A program made the translations under genes and the position numbers. The notes beneath the pieces are model-generated. The model did not search any database, was not told the origin of the DNA, and saw only the letters and a list, made by a program, of their open reading frames with translations. From Diatrype stigma (lineage: Eukaryota > Ascomycota > Sordariomycetes > Xylariales > Diatrypaceae), in NCBI GenBank assembly GCA_022225965.2, contig JAKJXP020000016.1, forward strand, positions 310,001 to 374,000: a DNA stretch of 64,000 nt, in the 5' to 3' direction. Of the stretch, positions 11,126 to 22,491 are shown in pieces. The stretch's first letter is position 1. Each line of letters starts with the position of its first letter.

Positions 11126-12038
11126 TCAACACCACGTCCGGAGAAAGCGGGCTTTACTCCCCGAAGCCATGTTGGCGATGACCTGCGAACCGGAGTAATC
11201 CTCGTACTATTGTAGCCTTACCTCAATTGACTTGTACACAATTCTGCATGTCATCAAGGTCGCCGGACTTTGATGTTGATATCTGCGGCACGCCAGCGTC
11301 AGCAACGCATATGGCTGTATCGGACTTAAACGGACAAGTCTACATTCTTGAGACGTTATATGAGATTATAGACGTCATTGCGTGACTTGCTTCTTAGTCT
11401 GGGTACTTATTCAAGTTACTTCTTCTCCTTTGGCATACACAGGTCAATCTAGAGAAACCCTATCGCCGAAAATCTATAATTAAGTCCGCCCAAGAGCCCG
11501 CGATTGTCGTAAGTCCTATTCTTTTGTGATAATATCAGAGTGTTTTGCCTCTAGAGAAGACAATGTGCTGTTATTGTTGTATAAGTAAACACTGATTCAT
11601 TCGCAGGGTTCCCCTATCGGTCTGGTATCCCTACCCCTATGTGAGAGCTTGGCAAAGCATCTGTTGCAGACATGCTACGATGGATGATGGTGTTGGTCGG
11701 GTTTAGAAAAGCAAAGCTAATATATAGCTAGTAGACCCGATAGAATAGGGAAAAGCTAATTCTAGATTTGCTTTCCAGTGAGTAATGGCATATCGCTTTC
11801 TGTGGGGTCTTTTGGTATAATAGCTTTGGCATTGATTATATCGACTGATAGGGGGTGAGGAGAGCCGACCAGAGTCAGAGTTCAAGATGGCCCCCCGCGA
11901 AGCTAATTCGGGAGAGAGAAACAGAGCATGGTCTCATTGGCTGTTTTGACCAGCCATTTATCAAGCCGAATGGTTACTTAGTTACTGATATGTGATCACT
12001 CTTTCCATGTTCATCACAGCTATGGCTGGTTAAGTGGG

Positions 12039-12071
<33 letters not shown>

Positions 12072-12399
12072 TTTTTCTTGATCACGGCCTTATGAAAATA
12101 CTCAAATTAATAACTGGCTAACTTCTAAGGATGTAAGTATTTAGTCAGTTTCGTTACCCTGTGATCGGCTCAATCCGCGGATATCCCCTATTCTGCCCCT
12201 ACGAATTATCTCAATCCTTTTAGCTAAGTGGCGATAGAGAAAAGAAACTCCTCTCTATAGATGTGTTACTTAAACCACTGAATGCGATAAGAGTCATCTC
12301 TGCATATTCTCAGCAAGTGATGTCTATCACCAAGGCCGATGGAGACGGCATGGCCAAAGGAGAAGAAGAAAAGAGATGGCCATATAAAAAGCCCTTATA
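11126..12399. other. Spacer with a T30 homopolymer
   Basis: No gene is recognised. The stretch contains the upstream flank of the SDR gene and a homopolymer at 12041-12070. AT-rich DNA surrounds a relic of a TPR gene that begins near 12400. Confidence 0.5.
12041..12070. repeat. Poly(T) run of 30 bases
   Basis: Thirty consecutive T, followed by G and TTTTT. Read on the minus strand this is an A-rich tail and could mark the 3' end of a retro-inserted sequence, but no body of such an element is recognised beside it. Confidence 0.8.
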
Positions 12400-12870
12400 C
12401 AATTCCACCGAATCAGGTCATCTCTACTCGCTGCAGTATCCGGGTGACCCGCACCCAGTATCTGGAGCCTAAGTTGATAACAAGAATGTAGTAAAGCGTG
12501 AGCATCTCCCAAGCGCCCTTAGCCTTCCCAAATGATTACTAGGTTGGGCATGGCGAAAGGGGTATCCGGATGCTCGTGTCCCAGTATCCTTTTCCTCGAC
12601 TCCATTACCAGGGCCTGGAGATCTTAGGCCTCGTTCCATCTACCTTGCTTCCAAAGTCTTGTTGCAATGGTGCTCATCACTGTCAGCGTAGATGGGGGTG
12701 ATCGTCTCCGACGTCCTTCTTCATTGCTTCCAATGCCTGCATCAGAAGCGGTTCTGCCTCGTCCAGCTTTCCTAGGTCCATGAAGTTTGTTGCGAGGTTC
12801 GCCCTTGCGACCCGAGTTATAATGCTCGCTTCCGAATATGTCGCTCGTTTTCGTTATCACCTCGGCATCT
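12400..12870 (-). pseudogene. Relic of a TPR (kinesin-light-chain/NB-ARC-TPR type) gene
   Basis: Read on the minus strand, fragments of consecutive 42-residue TPRs can be followed across several frames. They start with DAEVITKTSDIFGSEHY near 12870, continue with RVARANLATNFMDLGKLDEA and QALEAMKKDVGDDHPHLR, then LTVMSTIATRLWKQGRWNEA. An in-frame TAA comes next, then ALVMESRKRILGHEHPDT, a second TAA in the position of a conserved Gln, and finally LLHSCYQLRLQILGAGHPDT. Such repeats form the C-terminal half of fungal NLR-like proteins with a NACHT or NB-ARC domain. At least two frameshifts and two stops make this a pseudogene. No nucleotide-binding domain is seen nearby. Confidence 0.8.
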
Positions 12871-14564
12871 AGGGGGCGGGAAGTAGAAGAAGCAAAACAT
12901 GGATTATATATGCCCTCTTTCCACCATCACGTACAACCACGAACTGCCAATCGTGTCACTGTATGATAATACTAAGGAGGGCATTTGAAGGAAAAAGACC
13001 AATTGAGGCGGCCGTCACTGCAGCACTTATTTCAACACCAGTCGTGTCCCTCAATTGTGAAGACTCCCAAATACCCATCTGAAGTTTTTGCAGGTTCCCA
13101 GTCGCTTCGGTTCTGTTCGTCTCAATAGACTCAGCCATAGGAAGGTTACACAATGGTGCATAGTCAGTGTGGTTGATGGTCGTCAGATGCTTCAGGTTGA
13201 AACTGGGACGTTGCTTCACTATGACCACTCTCTCGCTTCTTCTCTCGAACAATCCTCAAACCACTGACCCGCTGCCACTCCGCAGTTAAAACCTTTAAAC
13301 CGCAGCCCCCTTTTCGTATAGTCTCGTCCCCAAAACAACCGCTCGGGGGTTCTCCGCTGGTGTGCTTAGTATATGAGAAAGCGAAGCATGTGTATAAAGT
13401 ATTGAGACTGCTAGACTAAATGAAGAGGGAGCAGATATTCTTGAACACATGAGCGGCCTACGTAAAGACGGAATATCTTGCCATCTTGATACAAACCTAG
13501 TATACCATAGTTATCGGCTCGCCCTTGACCAAATCAAATCCCATAGATAGGTTAGTCAACGTAAAGTTACCTGTCAGTTTGAGATGAGATGCACTAAAGG
13601 ATGTGTGTAAATAGCTGTTGCTATAGCTAGTGAACGTAGGTATGCAGTTACGGAGTCGATTTATCACTTGTCTATCATACAAGATGTACACAACCATATT
13701 AGTATCTACCTATACTTACACCTCATGCTTTGAGCTTTAGAACAGGCAGATGTAACGCGAAAGAGCAGTCCTGGAAGTTGAGTATTTGTAGCTGAAGCAA
13801 GAGCATTAGGGGCAGTGTTCATAGGGGCAACGTGCAAGAACATGTTCACCCGAGTTTTGCCTCCTGAAACCAAGCTTTGCTGAAGCTCACACTGTGAGAC
13901 TGTGAGTGTTGAGATAGGGGCTCGGTTGGGTTCTGCTACGGTTCTGTCCTGTCACCTTTAGCATAGCTACTAGGTACATAGGTACCCCAAGTTTCCTGTT
14001 TGGTCTAACGCTTAAGTCCGAGATAAGATCTACCCCGCCATTGGCTGCCGGTGCATTTCTAGCCTAGCGTCAAATTCCAGACAGGGCAGCGGCACCTGGG
14101 GGAGATCCAAGCCAAGCCATGATGACACAGGCAAGGCAGGTAAGTAGGCACGACAGGCACGACAGGCAAGCCAGGCAACACCGCAGCTTGCACCTGGTTC
14201 CGAATATCAAACGACCACAGCTCGATGACTAACGTCTGTTACCAACCACAGTTCTGGACCAATCGCATCTTTCATTTTCTTTGGTAGAACAACAACACAA
14301 ACAGCAGTTTTGGTCCTCGTTCTTCCTTATACAGGCGGCAATATTCTCCAACTCTGCAACAAGGGGCTGCAAATAGACTGTCCGCTATTCGATTGCAGCT
14401 GCATTCTTAATAGGTACCCAAGCCTGTCCGTCCTACTTGGTCCGCCCTACTTGCACATCCAAACTACAGCCATACCATACAATACAGCCTTATGTGGTTG
14501 CTGATTTCGACCTCAGCTTCAGCCTTATTTGCGGTGGCGTGAGGTCGTCACCATCACCATCACC
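12871..14564. other. Spacer upstream of COP9 subunit 7
   Basis: A minus-strand open frame at 12956-13252 has no recognised family and may or may not belong to the TPR relic. Short direct repeats of GGCACGACA and CAGGCAAG occur near 14126-14180. A CACCATCACCATCACC run directly precedes the ATG at 14565. No other gene is seen. Confidence 0.5.
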
Positions 14565-15745
14565 ATGGAACAGACCAAAGCTCTAAATGCTCTCGAGGTT
14601 AGTCTGCCCCTCACACTGCCCTTTCCGTACCAATTTGCTACTTCAACCCCATGGAAAACCGAAAGTGTTGGAAACTGATCGTCGTGGGCTACTGGCTACT
14701 CACCCACCCACCAACACAGCCCTTCCTAGCTCTGAGCAAATCAGCCACCTCGCCCCGGGCAGCCGCCGACCTGATCACCCAGGCGACCTCGAACCCGAAC
14801 ACATACGTATTCGCCGAGCTGCTCGAGCGACCCCAGATCCAGGCGCTCGCCCAATCGCCCGAACACGCACCCTACCTGCGGCTCCTCGAGATTTTCTCGT
14901 ACGGCACCTACCAGACCTACCTCGAAGAACCCACATCTACCGCCAGCGCCCTGCCGGCGCTGAACGAAGCCCAGACCCTCAAGCTCCGCCAGCTCTCGCT
15001 CCTCTCGCTAGCGCGGACGCCTACGCAGCTCGGGTACGCGGCGCTGCGGACGGCGCTCGCGCTGCCCGACGACGCAAACGACGGCAACAACACCCGCGCA
15101 CTCGAGGACCTGGTCATCAGCGCCGTGTATGCCGACCTGCTGCAGGCGCAGCTGGACCCGCGCGGCCAGACGGTGCGGGTGTCGTCAGTGTCGCCGCTGC
15201 GCGACCTGGCCCCCGCGGGGGCACCTGCTGTCCTGGCTCAGCTGCGCGCCTGGTCCGGCCGCTGCTCCGACACGCTCTCCGACTTAGAGGCGCAGATCGC
15301 AGCGATCCGCGCCGAGGCGGCGGCGCGGCACACTGAGCGGAAAGCCCGCGAAGCCGAGCAAGCTAGGCTCGTGGATGAAATGAACAGGGTTGGTGGTGCA
15401 GACTCGCAACAGCAGCAGCAGGGAGGCAGTGGTGGAGGTGTGCACGGCAGAAGACAAGCCCAGCTCCTGAACCAGGGGTTGGCGAACATCCGGGCCGGGG
15501 GTGGAGGCGCGTCGACGGGGCAGCAGCAGCAGCAGCTACAGCAGCGGTACGGCAGCAAGCGTAGCAACCTCGAGGCCAACGTCGGCGACGACGACGACGA
15601 TTACGATGAGGGGAATGAACTCATGGAGATCGACGACGACGACCAGTACGACGATGGGGGATTCGGCGGCGACGGCACTGCTAATAGCAGCGGGGGAGGG
15701 GGAAACGGCCGCGGCGGGAAGCGAACGAGCCGTCGGAAGCTCTAG
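14565..15745 (+). CDS. csn7: COP9 signalosome subunit 7 (PCI domain)
   Basis: Subunit of the COP9 signalosome, which removes Nedd8 from cullin-RING ligases. Exons are 14565-14597 (11 codons, MEQTKALNALE) and 14720-15745, joined in phase 0, giving 352 aa. The N-terminal helical repeats start at PFLALSKSATSPRAAADLI. The PCI winged-helix part includes YLRLLEIFSYGTYQTYLE, LTLARTPTQLGYAAL-type helices and ALEDLVISAVYADLLQAQLD, a well-conserved CSN7 signature. After residue about 215 a coiled segment follows (EAAARHTERKAREAEQARL), then a Gln/Gly-rich and Asp-rich disordered tail ending in KRTSRRKL, a basic nuclear-type end. The acidic tail with runs of Asp is long for the family. The model depends on the short first exon, whose donor GTTAGT is acceptable. 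Confidence 0.9.
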
Positions 15746-17019
15746 AAGGGAGAGGGGGGCTCTCGTCGCTTGCGGTTTCTACCGACGTTCGGGTGTGGAT
15801 GTGGTCCTACATGAACAAAGAAGAGCAGAAGCATCGGCTTCGACCCGATGAAGAGTTTTCGCGTCTTCATCATCAGCATCACATCAGAGATGCAACATCG
15901 GCGGTAGTGGTAAGCCAACGAAAGAATCGTGGTCATCGTCGCTACAGTTGCAGTTGCAGTTGCACTTTCACCAGGCGGCTTCCCCTAAGCCCAAAACGTC
16001 TAGTCTTATCTTGCCGGCTCGCCCACCCAAACCGTTCGCTCTCTTATTACTCACCTTATGCTCTCTACCCCGTGTGATGTGCTCTTTGCGGACCTTCGAC
16101 CCGACCTTGGTACCCGTTTCCATCGAAATGAAAGCAAAGTCAAGACAGGCAAGTGTCCATCATCATGGAGGGTGATGGGGAGAGAGGACAACGGCTACTA
16201 CATTAAATGATAGAGAACCCTCTCTGTTCATGTGTGGAGGTAGTTGGTTGCCTACCTAGCTACATAGTAAAAGGGACACGAAGTATCGACTGGCCTCGGA
16301 ATGAAAGAAGGGACATCAATCACAGGTGTTAGGATGACATAGTCATTTAAGTTCGAGCAAGCATGGTCACCGCATAGCATGTCATTTCTAGACGAATAAC
16401 AAAAAATCATTGTGCATACAAAAAGGTCACTCGAATGCCTTCCTAAGTTGATCCTCGAGACTATGTTTGGGCTGTGACCGCGTATCTCACGATATGCATA
16501 CATGTCACATTTTTGACATGCTGACTGAAGGCGATTCTTTTATTCTCGTTCGAAGATTTGGTATCAAGCGATATGTTCCTTTGCATAGAAAAAAACAAGG
16601 GAAAGACACAAAGACAAAGTACGTTTCAGACCTCTAAATAATGAATCAAGAAACAGCCGAGCCCTACGCCGTACTCCGCGAATTAAGAGGTCCTCATCCC
16701 CTAAATGACTATCGGTTCAGGGGAATTTTTTCCTTTTGAGGCGTGGTATCATGGAATTTGCTGATCCTCTTTCCCTTTCCCCTACCCCTTGCCTTCCCCC
16801 CTCTGAACAAAGAATTTTCGACCGGGGGGAATAATTATAGACACGAGAATATCGGCTTCCAACACAACGATGAGAGCAGAATCGGCAGAAGACGAAAGAA
16901 ATAGAAACGCGGTGGTCGTGACGTCGTTATGGGGAATGTTGCTGTGCCATAGCTGCTGGTATAGCAGCGAAATATGCACGAGAAGAGAGCAACAGGAAAA
17001 GGCTGTGAAGTTTTTACTA
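15746..17019. other. Convergent spacer between CSN7 and RAX1
   Basis: Both neighbours end here, so the 3' UTRs should lie in this stretch. Short open frames have no recognisable similarity. A repeat of CAGTTG (gttgcagttgcagttgcac) occurs near 15946-15966. Confidence 0.5.
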
Positions 17020-18287
17020 TCACAATCTCTTTCCCGGCACCAGGATGAAGAGCACGCAAAGGCCAGCATCGATCAGCAGTGTCCACGCTAGCACCATGAT
17101 GGAGCGCTTGACGAGCAGCTTTCGAACGTACGGTTCCCTAATCCGCGAGAAGTTGAAAGGCGTGTACTCGGAGTAGCCCGCCAGTGCGATGAGAGGATCC
17201 AACGAGTATTGGTACGATGCCAGGAAGTAGACGCCCACAGTGAACGGGAAGATCTCCTGCAGTACGGATTAGCAAACACCCCACAACCAAGTACTGTTGC
17301 AACAGAGGGCAACCACTTACCCAACACCGCGTGAGTCTGTCGGAGTTAAGGAAGATCAGCACGAAGGCAGTCCAGAATCCGCCAAACATGGCAATGAGGC
17401 CAATGATCAACCGGGCGACGATGGTAGGCGGGATCAGGTTGCCGAGAGCACGGGCGCGCAAGAACCCGGGGAAAGCATCGCGTTCCATAGCCTGGAAGAC
17501 GTAATCCTTGGCGACATCGAAGACTTCCGGGTCGTCCCGCCCGTCCTGTTCGATGGCGGTGGTGATATCGGTCGTGATCGAGCCCGGCAGGGTGATCTCG
17601 CGCTCGGCACCAGGCAAGAGGAAGGTGTAGAGGATCTTCTCGGCCGACGCGCGGATGTCCTCGCGGGCGACGGCGTGAGCCGGCGAGTTGGAGTCGTCGG
17701 TGATGTGCTGCGAGCTGAGCTGGGTGCTAGCCCGGGGCCGACGGTCGGAGCTGCTAGCTGGGGACTCTTCGGCGTTGAAACCGCCGGGCGTGTTAGACGC
17801 GGCGGGCTGGTCTCGCAGATACGCCGACATCTGCGCGTTCTGGTCTCTCTCCTTCTCGCTCGCGTACATGGACGGGCCGGCCAGCGCGCTACTCAGGTCG
17901 CCCATCGCCTCCAACGCTGCCGAAGACCGCTTCGACTGTCCATCCTTCTCGAGATCGGGCGTGCCTATGAGGACGGACCGTCGCAGTTCCCGGACATAGT
18001 GGCGGCACAGCGACATGTGCTGAGCTACATCGAGCCTAGCATGCGATATAAGTCATTGGGGCTCGGGCCGGGATACGAGTGCAAAGTTAATCAAAAACTC
18101 ACCAGAAGTCTAGGTAGTCAACAGATCGTTGCTGGTCTCGCATGTAAATGTAGAAGGAGAAGAGGTCGACAGGCGGGTGCGTGCGACGGCTGAGAACCTC
18201 GAAGAGAGTTGGCAACCGGTTTCTGTTCAGATCCGGCAATGGCGAAGGCGAGTTTGCCTCTTCGAGGCGGCCGCGGTCGAAAGCCAT
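17020..18287 (-). CDS. rax1: RAX1-like bud-site/polarity protein with RGS domain
   Basis: Integral membrane polarity protein, 378 aa. Minus-strand exons are 18103-18287, 17321-18035 and 17020-17256. The start at 18287 gives MAFDRGRLEEANSP, followed by LPTLFEVLSRRTHPPVDLFS and FYIYMRDQQRSVDYLDFWLD, a highly conserved block in fungal Rax1 RGS domains. The RGS fold resumes after a variable Ser/Pro-rich insertion with REDIRASAEKILYTFLLPG and ends with AMERDAFPGFLRARALGN. Membrane spans follow, in IVARLIIGLIAMFGGFWTAF, then EIFPFTVGVYFLASYQY and a last span ending VLFILVPGKRL. In yeast Rax1 works with Rax2 to mark the old bud site. In filamentous fungi polarity functions are reported. An upstream in-frame ATG at 18368 exists but precedes no conserved residues. 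Confidence 0.9.
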
Positions 18288-20218
18288 TCTGACACAATTG
18301 CTGCTGGTCGGGTGCGAGATTGAGAGGCCGGTCGGTGGGTTGATATGAAGTCGGGCAACGAGGTTCAATTCCCAGGTGGTTCAACACTCCCCTATGGGAG
18401 GATGAATACCGGGTCGAATGATCGAGATTGTACGGTCGCCAAGGTGGAATACGCAAAACGACGGTGATGGGGACGACGATGATGGTGGTGGTGGAATGAT
18501 TCGTCGGGATGAAATTATCGTAGTGATTAACTCAGGATAACCAAGGTGGATTAGATGGCTGGATGGGCATGAGTTGCATAAACCGAATTAAACAACAGCC
18601 AAACAAGCCCTTCGGGATGGCCGAGGAAATGGCACAAACAACTACCTGGGTAGTTAAAACGAGTGGAATGGACTCCTAAAGGAGCAGTGTTGAGGGATGT
18701 TGACGTTGATGTTGATGGCTTCGTTTCAGTATGTCGCACGGCGCTGGTATGGCAAAGGCCAAAGGAGATGAAGTCCAACCTTACGGGCAATCGATAGCCA
18801 AGCATCGGGCAGACAGAAATTCACCGTTTCGCGATGGCCGGTGATGTCTCCTGTCCTTCTTGGGTGCCTAGCACGCTGTATTGTGGCGGCGCGCTGCACA
18901 CTGCACGCTGCACGCTGCACGCTGTACATACCTACATACAGGTGGTACATAGGTACATACGGTATGCTGGCGTTCTGGACGCCTGATTCGTATTCACCTG
19001 CACTCAAGCTACTGTTAGGTACGTACCTTTTTTCTGGGTTCCTGCAAACCTTCGAGCACCCAGCAGCCAATCACGGCATATGAAACAGCCCCATCGCCCA
19101 TTCATAATTAAAGATGAGCACAGACCAGCGCAAGCTGAGCACCTTGTTTTCCTGCTGTCCTGCTGCTGCCAGTGCCCAGCCAACCGTCCACCATCCAGCC
19201 CATCCATCCAGCTGGAGCTGCCCGTCAGCCAACATGCTGTCCGGCACTGAGGCACTATGACAAGTGAGGACTTCGGGCACTGGTGATGCTATGGATTGAC
19301 ACGGCTGATACGGAAAAAAGGGTGTAGGTATAACACTGGTGTATGACTTCATGGCACCTTCCAGCCATATCCCCTGATTGAAAATGGCATAGCAAGGCTT
19401 AATTAACACAGACTTGTAAGTGCTTTAGCTGTCAGAGCTGTTTGACAGCCGAGCAACACTCGCGCAAGTCCAGGAGCCAGAGCATGTTTTGGTGCCTCGT
19501 GCACCGCAAGTTGTTGCATCCCAATTAATATGAATGCCTTCAGTTTCTCCAAATCTTAAGGTATACAATTAGCACTTGGCTGGATTGGGGAGTCATGCAT
19601 TTCTTGCACTATGTACCCAGTCTGCTTTCTGTAGTGACCTGAGGTACATAGGCCAGTCAAATTGTAGAAATAGAAAAGGTGGTAAGCCACAGGAATGATG
19701 AGAGCTCAGCCCCACAGCCCCAGTGGTGCCCGCGGGCTTTGCATAAACTACATACACGCACGTAGCAGCCACAGCAAGCACAGATGCCCCGCGATCACTA
19801 TTTGGGATAGTACCCGCAAAAACATCGCACAGCAATTGGCTCGATTAAATTTGCAGCCCTTGAAGGCCACCCACTTTTGCGCACAGAAACTTTTGCTCCC
19901 CGAGCTTTGCAGCTTTCCCTGGCATCCACCGACAACCCATACCCAGACGCCAGACCATCGCAGCCTGCCTCGACCTTCTTTTCCCAAACTGACCGGCAGA
20001 TCAGACGAGAAGTACTAACCAACAGCCGACGACCCGATACAAGTAAGACGCTCATTCTCCCTCACCGTCTCCTTTTCTGCTCCTCCCCTTTCCCAGACCA
20101 TAAATACCAGCTTCTGCTGCCTCTTCCAAACCTCTCAAGGAAAGAAAAAAGAAAAATACATCCTCTTGACAAAGACTAACAAATCACCAATTGCCGCCAA
20201 ACAGAATCCTTCATCAAG
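18288..20218. other. Divergent promoter region RAX1 / RPL31
   Basis: No coding sequence is recognised in these 1.9 kb. The right end carries pyrimidine-rich stretches (ctcattctccctcaccgtctcc) shortly before the ribosomal protein gene, as usual for highly expressed fungal genes. A CTGCACG repeat at 18893-18926 is listed separately. Confidence 0.5.
18893..18926. repeat. Tandem GCTGCAC(AC/G) 7-mer repeat
   Basis: About four to five units of CTGCACG/CTGCACA in a row, inside the spacer upstream of RAX1. No function is evident. Confidence 0.75.
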
Positions 20219-20878
20219 ATGTCGACCGTCAAGGGAAAGAAGACCACCAAGTCCGCCATCGAGCAGGTCGTTGCTCGCGAGTACACCATCCACCTCCACA
20301 AGAGGGTACGTCTCAATTAAGCCAGCGAAAACCCAGCGGCGCATGGACTCTGCTCTTTCGCCTCGTCTCCCGTAGTAGGGACGACGAGGTGGCATGAAAA
20401 GATCCATCACATGCTAACGGGTTGAATTAGCTGCACGGTGTTAGCTTCAAGAAGCGCGCCCCCCGAGCCATCAAGGAGATCAAGGACTTCGCGCACAAGG
20501 CTATGGTATGTTCATCCTTCTTATACTCCTTCCCTTGCTCATTCTCGACTTCTGTTGCTGGACGACATGACGTCTTGCCATCTATCCATCGATCTATGTG
20601 GACTTGGACCGGTCTCGGAACGGCATGGACAGAGAGGGGTGAAAAACGCTAACCCGCAAAACTTTTCTTCGCAGGGCACTTCCGATGTTCGCCTCGACCC
20701 CCAGCTCAACAAGAAGGTCTGGGAGCAGGGTATCAAGGGTGTCCCGTACAGACTCCGCGTCCGCATCAGCCGCCGACGAAACGACGAGGAGGACGCCAAG
20801 GAGAAGCTCTACAGCTACGTCCAGGCCGTCAACGTCAAGGACCCCAAGGGCCTGGTCACCGTTGTCGTCGAGGAATAA
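20219..20878 (+). CDS. rpl31: 60S ribosomal protein eL31
   Basis: Large-subunit ribosomal protein at the peptide exit tunnel, 121 aa, normal length. Exons are 20219-20305, 20431-20505 and 20675-20878, all introns in phase 0. The sequence has VVAREYTIHLHKRLHGVSFK, then KRAPRAIKEIKDFAHKAMGT, then TSDVRLDPQLNKKVWEQGIK and PYRLRVRISRRRNDEEDAKE, ending in LVTVVVEE. The second intron's acceptor is TTCGCAG and the first intron's branch point is probably GCTAACGG at 20413. The long pyrimidine-rich leader upstream agrees with strong expression. Confidence 0.98.
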
Positions 20879-21601
20879 ACTTGACAGAGCCAAGACAAGA
20901 CAAGGGGAGATTGGCTGAGAATGAAAGAAAGACAAAAAATGGGATTATGTCATTCGGTAATTCGGCGCGTATAAATGCGATGCAATAAGATACCGGTTGG
21001 CATTTTTGCGAATTATAGGGCATGGTTTACGGAGTTCATCGTGGCTTCTATGGGCAAATTTTTTTCTTCTAGCTCCAGGCTTGGTCAGATGAATCAAGAG
21101 AATGTGAGCAACATAGTCAAGTGCCGTCCTTGCCCTTATCATTAGTTCTACTTGCGAGCCCTAGTGACATTCTGCATATCGAATCATAATGCCACGGCCA
21201 ATCTGCACGCCCAATTGCAATCTTGAACACTTATATGATGGTTTGAATGTGATGACTGTTTTTTTGAATACTGCGTCTCCGTACGAAATTGTGCAACCGT
21301 CATGCCGTTGGACCTATGTACGTGAGAACGGAAAGGAAAAAACTCCTAACGATCCAGCTATAAATGCAAATGCTATGCTTTCCAGTGACGGGATGCTATG
21401 CCGAGCCCAAGCCAGCAAGCTACACAACTCAGCCAACAAGGAAACATCGTCGTCTTGACTCCGATCTCCAATGTACAAGCACACGCTATGCTATGCTCCG
21501 TCCTATGTTATGGACTCATGCTCTCAGGAAGAAGGCACGACGCGATGGTCGCGAGATCCGGTATAATATATAAACAGCAGGCAGGTTGGTTGGCTGGCGG
21601 T
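20879..21601. other. Convergent spacer RPL31 / E2
   Basis: Holds the 3' ends of two convergent genes. Short open frames on both strands have no recognised similarity, and I see no RNA gene. Repeated GCTATGCT words near 21370-21500 are simple sequence. Confidence 0.5.
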
Positions 21602-22491
21602 TTAGTCGTCGTCCACGTCCCGGTGCCGGGCGAGCACCTTCTTCTTGAACTCCTCCATATCCTTGTCCCAGAGTTCGGCCGCCTCGCCGTTCAAGGGGGA
21701 TGCGCTGCAGATACCAGAGTCAGCTCATCGTCTTCACCATATGATAGAAACAAAAGAAACAAGAAGTCTTCCCACACGACCAACTAGCCATGATAGTAGC
21801 TAGGCACGGGACATATCAAATAACGTAGTAGCACATACTTGTTGGGCTCGCCGAGCAGGCTCTGCAGGCTCAGCAGGACGGTTTGGATGTTGTAGGCGGC
21901 GGTCCACTTGTCCTTGAGGATGTCGAGGCAGATGCGGCCGGAGAAGTCGACGTTGGGGTGGTAGATGGGGGTGCGGAAGAGCACGGTGGGCGGGGCGTAG
22001 GGGTAGTTGGCCGGGAAGGCGAACGACAGCTTCAGCGTGAGGCCGGCGTACGGCGTCTCCGACGGCCCCTCGATCGTCGCCGCCCACGCCATCAGGTCCC
22101 CGTCCGCCCCCGGGAACGCCGACACCCCCGGCGCCGGCGATGTCATGAGCTGCATCAACTCGGTTTGCAACCTGGTTTCAAGGGGAGCGGAAGTTAGCAA
22201 ATCGCACCTAAACATAGGAAAGGAAGGAGGGAAGAAGGGGGCTCTAGCAAGCTAGTGAGCACAAGGCAAGCACGCCCGCACGCAGCCTACTGGCCTAACT
22301 AAGCCGGCTGAAGATATGAGGCGTATTCACGTGTCCTGATAGACGCCAGTCAAGGGAGGAGAGGGTGTTAGAGTAAGTATAACATACCGCTTCGTCACGC
22401 TCTGCGCATCGGGACCCTTCCGCGAGCCACCCAGCTTAGCTGCTTGGGCGCTGCCGTGCTCTGAGCTCTGGTTTTCCGCCGAGAATTCCAT
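21602..22491 (-). CDS. ubc11: Ubiquitin-conjugating enzyme E2, UBE2C/Ubc11 type
   Basis: E2 enzyme of the UBE2C (UbcH10/Vihar/Ubc11) group, which works with the anaphase-promoting complex, 179 aa. Minus-strand exons are 22388-22491, 21839-22171 and 21602-21704. The N-terminal 35 residues are disordered, ending [11 protein letters not shown]. The UBC fold begins [20 protein letters not shown], a signature of this subfamily. It continues with [20 protein letters not shown], where HPN stabilises the transition state, and [12 protein letters not shown] with the catalytic Cys. [18 protein letters not shown] and [12 protein letters not shown] follow. The end is acidic (HRDVDDD). It lies head to head with CHK1, another cell-cycle gene, across 1.3 kb. 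Confidence 0.94.

Noticed and set aside
12956..13252. Minus-strand frame as the N-terminal part of the TPR relic
   Set aside because: No TPR or nucleotide-binding motif is visible in it, and linkage to the relic cannot be shown.
17297..18193. 298-codon + strand open frame across RAX1
   Set aside because: Antisense of RAX1 exon 2. Composition is low-complexity and it has no domain.
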